A stretch of DNA of 64,000 nt from NCBI RefSeq assembly GCF_014651615.1, contig NZ_BMXF01000001.1:310001-374000 (forward strand). The letters are read 5' to 3'. Source of the stretch: Persicitalea jodogahamensis. Lineage in GTDB: Bacteria > Bacteroidota > Bacteroidia > Cytophagales > Spirosomataceae. A program made the position numbers and the translations under genes. Numbering within the stretch: the first letter of the stretch is position 1; each line of letters starts with the position of its first letter. Of the stretch, positions 59,043-64,000 are shown one piece after another. The notes below the pieces were generated by a model. The model made no database searches. It had not been told where the DNA came from and worked only from the letters and a program-made list of their open reading frames with translations.

Positions 59043-59165
59043 CTCCCTGCTGGCAGATTCTGACCACTTGCTCAAGAGAATGCCCCGTTCACTAAGAATA
59101 GGCCTGCGTGATAAAGATGATTATTTATATTGCAGAGATAGATAACCATTCAAATTTCACACAGG

Positions 59166-59666
59166 ATGAAGATTTTTCGATCAACCGCACCTTACTCCGT
59201 AGCCAAGTACCTGGCAGTAGTCACATTTGTGCTGACCAGCCTGATTTCCTGCAAAAAAGACAGCGACCCGTCGCCCGGCGGCAAGGATGGCGTTTCGGGT
59301 AATTGGCAGATCAGCGCTATGACTGTGACTCCTCCCATAGACGGAATCAGTGACTACCTTGCTTTCCTGAACGCTCTGTTGGGAAGCGATTGTCTCACTA
59401 AAATCACCTTTATATTCAAAGCCGACGGGACGATGGATGGCAATGTTCCCCAGGCTTGCCAGGCGAATGACCCAACCGAGAGTGTAGGCCTGGACGAAAA
59501 AAGTACCTGGAAAGTGCAGGACAAAAAAATAGTTATCACCAACGGAAGTGACGTAAGTGCATACGACCTGGAAGTGAACGAAACGACCATGGAATGGTCA
59601 ATTGCCGAGCTCGATCCCGACGACGGAAAAACCTACACGACCACTATTGTTTTCAAGCGGGTATAA
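59166..59666 (+). CDS. Lipocalin-like domain lipoprotein (second paralogue)
   Basis: A 166-residue lipoprotein with the lipobox LISC (Cys29) and a KKDSDPSPGGKDG tether, followed by VSGNWQISAMTV. It has the same length and strand pattern as the gene at 58473 (GDTC/GSDC, FEFNANK/FIFKADG, VGFKRI/IVFKRV), so the pair arose by duplication, although identity is low. Ligand unknown. It converges on the SnoaL-like gene. Confidence 0.78.
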   Translation: MKIFRSTAPYSVAKYLAVVTFVLTSLISCKKDSDPSPGGKDGVSGNWQISAMTVTPPIDGISDYLAFLNALLGSDCLTKITFIFKADGTMDGNVPQACQANDPTESVGLDEKSTWKVQDKKIVITNGSDVSAYDLEVNETTMEWSIAELDPDDGKTYTTTIVFKRV

Positions 59667-59677
59667 ATATGTTCCGG

Positions 59678-60109
59678 TCAACTCGTGTGATCACACACGA
59701 CTACCCACTTTCCGTTCATTTTCCGCCAGAGTAGAGTATAGTGTCCGCCCACATCGCCCGCCTCAGGACGGGTGAGATGCCACTTGCCCACGACAAAGGC
59801 CACGCCTTTGCCCGGAAAAGAAAGGTGCAGAATATCAAACTTGAGAGTACCCATTGTAGCACGGTCAGGGTAGCGCTTCAGGTAGTTTTGGTAGGTGTTC
59901 TGGTAGCCGTAGGTGATGCCATTTTTGCCAACAAACATCAGTGAATCCGATTCCCAATAGCCATTCATAAAAGCCTTGATGTTTCCGGCATTCCAGTCGG
60001 CGGTTTGGCGGTCGAGGGTAGTCAGGATCGTCTGACGGTCGTTGCGGGATTGGGCCACCAAAATTGTGGCGGTTAGTAGGAGCAGGCAGGTGAGGGTGGT
60101 GTTTCTCAT
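59678..60109 (-). CDS. Secreted SnoaL-like (DUF4440) protein
   Basis: A 143-residue protein with a signal peptide (LTCLLLLTATILVAQ). The rest, AILTTLDRQTADWNAGNIKAF-like helix, then beta strands (FDILHLSF, FVVGKWHLTRPE, GHYTLLWRKMNGKWVVVCDHTS), matches the NTF2/SnoaL fold of DUF4440. These may be enzymes or ligand-binding proteins; no specific function can be stated. Confidence 0.8.
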   Translation of the reverse strand: MRNTTLTCLLLLTATILVAQSRNDRQTILTTLDRQTADWNAGNIKAFMNGYWESDSLMFVGKNGITYGYQNTYQNYLKRYPDRATMGTLKFDILHLSFPGKGVAFVVGKWHLTRPEAGDVGGHYTLLWRKMNGKWVVVCDHTS

Positions 60110-60244
60110 CTATTTTGCGGAATTTTGTGGTTATTGGATGGGTTGACTGTTTGGGTAGTTGGGGTTCGGTCCAGGTTCTGAGCAAGCAAACTTAACTGCA
60201 TTGGCAGTCCGAACCTAAAATTCAACATCCCAACGCCCTTACTC

Positions 60245-60358
60245 ATGTTCAAAAATCTTTTCAAGAAAGTGGATCGGCAGCAGTATCCGTTTGTGGACGG
60301 TCTGTACTACCTTTTTATTATCGTCTTCATTCTTGTCTTGTTTCTCTTCTTTTCCTGA
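60245..60358 (+). CDS. 37-residue single-helix membrane peptide
   Basis: A short frame begins MFKNLFKKVDRQQYPFVDG and ends in a hydrophobic helix (LYYLFIIVFILVLFLFFS) before the stop. It lies 5 bp upstream of the kinase gene and looks co-transcribed. The basic N-terminus and C-terminal helix suggest a small inner-membrane protein, type IV topology. No homologue recognised. It might equally be a non-conserved frame. Confidence 0.45.
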   Translation: MFKNLFKKVDRQQYPFVDGLYYLFIIVFILVLFLFFS

Positions 60359-60363
60359 AAATA

Positions 60364-61239
60364 GTGCGCGAGTCCTTTTTGTTCGTGATAAATCCGAACT
60401 CCGGTACCACCCTCGGCCGGGAAGCCGGACAAATGGCAACATTGCTGGAGAAAAAGGCAAAAGAGGCCGGATACGAAGCGGAGTGCGTCATTACTGAGGC
60501 CAAAGGCCATGCTACCGAACTGGCAGCCGTTGCCTCGGCCCATAAACAGTTTGACACCATAGTAGCCGTGGGAGGCGATGGCACGGTTAACGAGGTGGCG
60601 CGGGCCTTGCTGCACTCCGGCACCGCCCTGGGCATTCTGCCGCTGGGGTCGGGCAATGGCCTGGCGCGGCATCTGGGCATTCCGCTCACGCTGCCAGCGG
60701 CGCTGGATCATCTCTGGAAGAGTGTTTCGGTCACTATTGACAGCGCCACGCTCAATTTTCAGCCCTTTTTTTGTGTTGCCGGACTGGGTTTCGATGCTTA
60801 TGTCAGCCAGCTTTTTGGCAAGCAGAGCCAGCGGGGCTGGGATACCTACGTAAAAGTGTCGATGAAGGCTTATCTGGATTACCTGCCGCAACGGCTCAAA
60901 ATCGAAGGTCAGGACGCCGAAATATTTTCGTTAAGTTTTGCCAACGCGGGTCAGTTTGGCAATAATGCCTGGGTGGCGCCCCACGCCGACCTTGCCGACG
61001 GACTGCTGGAAGTATGCACCGTGACTCCTTTCCCCAAATGGTTTGGAACGGCTCTCGCCTTTCAGCTATTCACCAAAAACCTGAGAACCTCAACTTACGT
61101 CGCCTACCAGTCGCTGACATCACTGGTCGTCGAAACCAAGCACCCGGCTCTGGTTCATTACGATGGTGAACCGTGGCAGTTGGAAACCAACCGCATTGAG
61201 GTTAACATCGTGCCCCAGAGCTTGCGGGTGAGGGGATAG
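60364..61239 (+). CDS. Diacylglycerol kinase family lipid kinase
   Basis: A 291-residue member of the DAGK_cat family (YegS/DgkB/sphingosine-kinase-like). It starts with GTG 60364: RESFLFVINPNSGTT. The nucleotide motif VGGDGTVNEVARALL and PLGSGNGLARHLG follow, with a C-terminal domain (GEPWQLETNRIEVNI). The substrate could be diacylglycerol or a sphingoid base; with an SPT-like gene in the window the latter is a possibility only. Confidence 0.9.
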   Translation: MRESFLFVINPNSGTTLGREAGQMATLLEKKAKEAGYEAECVITEAKGHATELAAVASAHKQFDTIVAVGGDGTVNEVARALLHSGTALGILPLGSGNGLARHLGIPLTLPAALDHLWKSVSVTIDSATLNFQPFFCVAGLGFDAYVSQLFGKQSQRGWDTYVKVSMKAYLDYLPQRLKIEGQDAEIFSLSFANAGQFGNNAWVAPHADLADGLLEVCTVTPFPKWFGTALAFQLFTKNLRTSTYVAYQSLTSLVVETKHPALVHYDGEPWQLETNRIEVNIVPQSLRVRG

Positions 61240-61301
61240 GAACGGGAATTCCAAAGTACTTAGAGATTGAAGAGTAGCTGACAGCGAATGTTATTTTTTC
61301 T

Positions 61302-61372
61302 CCTTAACCCTTAACCCTTAACCCTTAACCCTTAACCCTTAACCCTTAACCCTTAACCCTTAACCCTTTAAC
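61302..61372. repeat. Heptamer tandem array (CCTTAAC)n
   Basis: Nine perfect copies of CCTTAAC (61302-61364) are followed by one copy with an extra T (61365-61372). The array ends 12 bp before the TTG start of the hydrolase gene. It has a stop in all frames, so it is not coding; a change in copy number would move upstream promoter elements in 7-bp steps. Confidence 0.95.
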
Positions 61373-61384
61373 CTTCTCCAATCC

Positions 61385-62056
61385 TTGAAAGCCGCCGACC
61401 ATTCAATTGCCATTACGCGGACAGCCCGGTATTTCACGCTGGGAGAAATGTACGAGCGTACGCGGCAGGTGTGGTTTGTCCTGCATGGATATGGGCAATT
61501 GGCAGAGTACTTCGTCCGTAAATTCGAGAAAATCCAGGATCCGGAAACGCTCATCGTAGCTCCCGAGGCGCTGTCGAGGTTTTATCTGGACCACAACTCG
61601 GGTAGGGTAGGAGCAAGCTGGATGACGCGTGAGGATCGGCTGCACGAGATTGAAGATTACGTAGCGTATCTTGAAAGCATTCAGCAGGAGATTTTTAAGT
61701 ACTATCGCTCTGATAACGTGCAAATTACGGTCCTGGGTTTTTCGCAGGGCACGGCTACGGCCTGCCGTTGGGTCAACCAAAGCAAAATGCGCTGCGACCG
61801 ACTGATTCTGTGGGGCGGCTACTTTGCCAACGGTATTCTTGAGTTGGTGGAAAGAGATCGCCTGCCGCCACAGAACACACATTTTGTGTATGGAGACAAA
61901 GACGAGTACCTGAACCAACTGAATCCTGACAAGTACCTGGAAAAGCTACGTACCGAACTGCCTTTCATGAAAATACTGGAATACGAAGGTGGTCACGCGG
62001 TTGATACGGAAGTATTGAGCAGAAGATTTGGCGAAAAACCGTTTGCGTTGTATTGA
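61385..62056 (+). CDS. Alpha/beta hydrolase (phospholipase/carboxylesterase-like)
   Basis: A 223-residue hydrolase. The start is TTG at 61385, giving KAADHSIAITRTARYFTLGE; no upstream ATG is usable and ATG 61448 would remove the first strand. The nucleophile Ser is in LGFSQGTATA, the acid in VYGDKDEYL and the His in EGGHAVD. It resembles YpfH/carboxylesterase-type enzymes. The heptamer repeat sits in its immediate leader. Confidence 0.82.
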   Translation: MKAADHSIAITRTARYFTLGEMYERTRQVWFVLHGYGQLAEYFVRKFEKIQDPETLIVAPEALSRFYLDHNSGRVGASWMTREDRLHEIEDYVAYLESIQQEIFKYYRSDNVQITVLGFSQGTATACRWVNQSKMRCDRLILWGGYFANGILELVERDRLPPQNTHFVYGDKDEYLNQLNPDKYLEKLRTELPFMKILEYEGGHAVDTEVLSRRFGEKPFALY

Positions 62057-62096
62057 AGCATCCCAAACTACTTTTGTTTCAGTCGGGGCACCTCAA

Positions 62097-62852
62097 TTAG
62101 CTTTTTCGATAAACCGTCGTCGCCGCTGCCTGTGCTGCTGCCAAAATGGTAATGTCTGCAATCATCACGTGAGCGGGGGCGTTTACTGCATAGGCTATGC
62201 TGTCGGCGATATCCTCGGCCCGCAACGGTACAAATCCCTCATAAACTTTATCGGCACGAGCCTCGTCGCCTTTGAAGCGCACCATCGAAAATTCGGTTTC
62301 TACCGCGCCGGGGGCGATGTTGGTCACTTTGATACCGTGCTGGGTTAAGTCAAGGCGCATGCCTTCGCTGAGGGCTTCAACGGCGGCTTTGGAAGCGCAA
62401 TACACCGTACCGTTGGCATAAGTCTGCTTGCCCGCGATAGAACTAATGTTGACGATATGACCGCGGCCTCGCTGCACCATGCCGGGTGTCACGGCCTTGG
62501 TCAGATACAAAAGTCCTTTCACATTGCTGTCGAGCATGGCATCCCAGTCCTCAGGATCACCCTCGTCCACAGGGCCGAAGCCGTGAGCGTTTCCGGCGTT
62601 GTTGACCAGAATGTCGATGTTTCGCCACTCGCTAGGCAACGAGTCTATTGCTTTGAAAGTACCTGTACGGTCGCGGACATCGAATTCCAGGGTCGTGGTC
62701 TTTACGTAGGGGCCGAGGGCTTCGCTCAGTTCGCGCAGCCGTTCCCGGCGGCGACCGCAGAGAATGAGGTCGATATTACTTTTGGCGAAAGCCTCGGCAG
62801 TGGCCTTTCCGATACCGGAGGACGCGCCGGTGATAAGAGCTATTCGTGACAT
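62097..62852 (-). CDS. SDR family NAD(P)-dependent oxidoreductase (YdfG-like)
   Basis: A 251-residue classical short-chain dehydrogenase. Cofactor motif TGASSGIGKATAEAF; NNAGNAHG; catalytic Ser in NISSIAG and Tyr/Lys in YCASKAAVEAL. RRRERL after the second strand suggests NADP. Closest in pattern to YdfG-type serine/3-hydroxy-acid dehydrogenases. Substrate unknown. It converges on the hydrolase gene. Confidence 0.9.
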   Translation of the reverse strand: MSRIALITGASSGIGKATAEAFAKSNIDLILCGRRRERLRELSEALGPYVKTTTLEFDVRDRTGTFKAIDSLPSEWRNIDILVNNAGNAHGFGPVDEGDPEDWDAMLDSNVKGLLYLTKAVTPGMVQRGRGHIVNISSIAGKQTYANGTVYCASKAAVEALSEGMRLDLTQHGIKVTNIAPGAVETEFSMVRFKGDEARADKVYEGFVPLRAEDIADSIAYAVNAPAHVMIADITILAAAQAAATTVYRKS

Positions 62853-62977
62853 GAATTCAGGAAAAAATAGTGATTGAGTGAATAAAAAAGCAACTAGTAA
62901 AGATGGATAAAGTTAAGCAAATTGCCTTTCAATGGTTAGATTCGCCTTCAATAAGACAATCAGGAACAGACACGAAA

Positions 62978-64000
62978 ATGAAATTCGCCACCTTACTTTG
63001 TGCTTTTATCGCTGGTTTCGGCCTGAGTTATGGCCAGCTTCCCAAGCAAATGCAGAAAACCATCGACCAAGTGCGGCAGCAGTACGCACCAGATCGCCGG
63101 GTGGCCATTTTTCAAATTGAAGCTGATGAAAACGGAATTCTGACGGGAAAGACCAATCTGCCCGAAGCGAAAAGTGATTTATTGCAAAAACTCAGTAACG
63201 CGGGTCTGAAGTACCAGGACAGTATCCAGACATTACCCGCCGCAATACTGGGCGAGCAGATTTACGGAGTAGTGAACCTCTCGGTAGCCAACATTCGCTC
63301 GCAGCCCCGCGACGCCGCCGAACTGGCCACACAGGCTTTGCTGGGGATGCCATTGAAAGTATTGAACAAAGATCGCGGCTGGTACCTGGTACAAACGCCC
63401 GACCATTACATTGCCTGGTTGGACTGGGGCGGTTTCCAGCGCATGAATCAAGCGGATTTTGAATCCTGGGAAGGTGCTGAAAAGATCATCGTTTTATCTC
63501 CCTACACTTTCTCCTACGAGGAAACCGACGCCGATGGTCAGACCGTCTCGGATCTGGTGGCGGGCGATTTATTAAAAATGCTTGATGAGAAGGGGGAGTT
63601 CTACCATGTACAGTACCCTGACGGGCGTACCGCCTACATAAAAAAGGCTGATGCCAGGCCTTATGCAGAATGGCTGGCTTCCCTCACTATTTCGGAAGAT
63701 AAACTGGTGGGTACCGCCAAACGCATGATGGGGTTGCCCTATCTGTGGGGCGGGACATCGTACAAGGGCGTGGACTGTAGCGGTTTCACCAAAACCATCT
63801 ACCTGCTCAATGGCTGGGTACTCCCACGCGATGCTTCCCAGCAAGTGCATTCGGGCACGCTGGTAGATACCGACAGAGGGTTCGACAAGCTGCGGCCCGG
63901 CGACCTGCTGTTCTTCGGCACTAAGGCGGGTGAAACTACCGCGGAAAAGGTAACACATGTGGGCATGTGGATCGGCAACGGTGAGTTTATCCATGCTTCA
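62978..64000 (+). CDS. NlpC/P60 family cell-wall hydrolase (cut by window end)
   Basis: An incomplete secreted protein (341 codons visible, no stop before the window edge). ATG 62978 gives a signal peptide (FATLLCAFIAGFGLSYGQ); an in-frame ATG at 62903 is less likely. Residues about 80-230 contain SH3-like segments (VVNLSVANIRSQPRDAAEL, then VSDLVAGDLLKML). The C-terminal NlpC/P60 domain has the catalytic Cys in GVDCSGFTKTIY and the His region in KVTHVGMWIGNG. It should cleave peptide bonds in peptidoglycan stem peptides. Confidence 0.88.
   Translation, partial: MKFATLLCAFIAGFGLSYGQLPKQMQKTIDQVRQQYAPDRRVAIFQIEADENGILTGKTNLPEAKSDLLQKLSNAGLKYQDSIQTLPAAILGEQIYGVVNLSVANIRSQPRDAAELATQALLGMPLKVLNKDRGWYLVQTPDHYIAWLDWGGFQRMNQADFESWEGAEKIIVLSPYTFSYEETDADGQTVSDLVAGDLLKMLDEKGEFYHVQYPDGRTAYIKKADARPYAEWLASLTISEDKLVGTAKRMMGLPYLWGGTSYKGVDCSGFTKTIYLLNGWVLPRDASQQVHSGTLVDTDRGFDKLRPGDLLFFGTKAGETTAEKVTHVGMWIGNGEFIHAS

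Noticed and set aside
61302-61372. Telomere-like CCCTTAA array as a chromosome end
   Set aside because: It is a heptamer inside a gene-dense region, not at a sequence end; a simple tandem repeat explains it.

Overview
The window looks like the chromosome of a member of the Bacteroidota, probably order Cytophagales (a Spirosoma/Dyadobacter-like lineage). This rests on promoters of the TAnnTTTG type with no clear Shine-Dalgarno sequences, a zinc-free L36, a histone-H1-like Hc1 gene, DUF6702, a glycine/arginine-tailed S3, an L17 with a long C-terminal extension, and many SPII lipoproteins of the xxSCKKD kind. No database search was possible, so family names come from motif recognition.

Region 1 (1-6400) is the most unusual part. 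A terminator and a perfect 14-bp inverted repeat precede a tight three-gene operon. Its first gene encodes a 1437-residue protein with an N-terminal caspase-like (C14) protease, a central SGNH/GDSL hydrolase and a C-terminal CHAT protease module. The second encodes another CHAT-type protease carrying two membrane helices. The third encodes a membrane-anchored coiled-coil protein with a LytR_C/SPOR-like C-terminal domain. It reads as a membrane-linked protease cascade, possibly a cell-suicide or defence system. Function is inferred only.

Region 2 (6.4-14.8 kb) holds envelope and proteostasis genes (rseP, DUF6702, lon, a DUF748/AsmA-like protein), a CrtW-like carotenoid ketolase, an AraC regulator and a tail-anchored J-domain protein. 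Region 3 (14.9-21.6 kb, minus strand) is the branched-chain amino-acid cluster ilvD-ilvB-ilvN-ilvC, then a terminator, then ilvA with its own likely promoter. Three of its junctions carry the same palindromic repeat, which ends exactly on the upstream stop codon. Region 4 (21.9-24.8 kb) has murQ, an MDR oxidoreductase and a secreted nucleoside hydrolase.

Region 5 (24.9-44.8 kb) is the str-S10-spc-alpha ribosomal block: rpsL, rpsG, fusA, rpsJ, then rplC through rplQ, with secY, map, infA, rpmJ and rpoA. It is cut by terminators and fresh promoters before fusA and before rplC, and has a likely internal promoter before rpsH. rpmD and rpmJ are short but intact.

Region 6 (44.8-51.7 kb) carries carA, a small lipoprotein, a secreted rhodanese-thioredoxin fusion, eno, a FtsB/DivIC-like protein, a low-molecular-weight tyrosine phosphatase, gpmI and a lipoprotein. 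Region 7 (51.7-58.4 kb) has the Hc1 histone-like gene, a serine-palmitoyltransferase-like enzyme, a biotin carboxylase, queA, ispD and meaB. The carboxylase and meaB together suggest propionyl-CoA/methylmalonyl-CoA metabolism. Region 8 (58.4-64 kb) has two paralogous lipocalin-like lipoproteins, a SnoaL-like secreted protein, a 37-residue membrane peptide, a diacylglycerol/sphingosine kinase-type gene, a heptamer tandem array, an alpha/beta hydrolase, an SDR enzyme and an NlpC/P60 hydrolase cut by the window edge. No tRNA, rRNA, CRISPR array, transposase or phage gene was seen.
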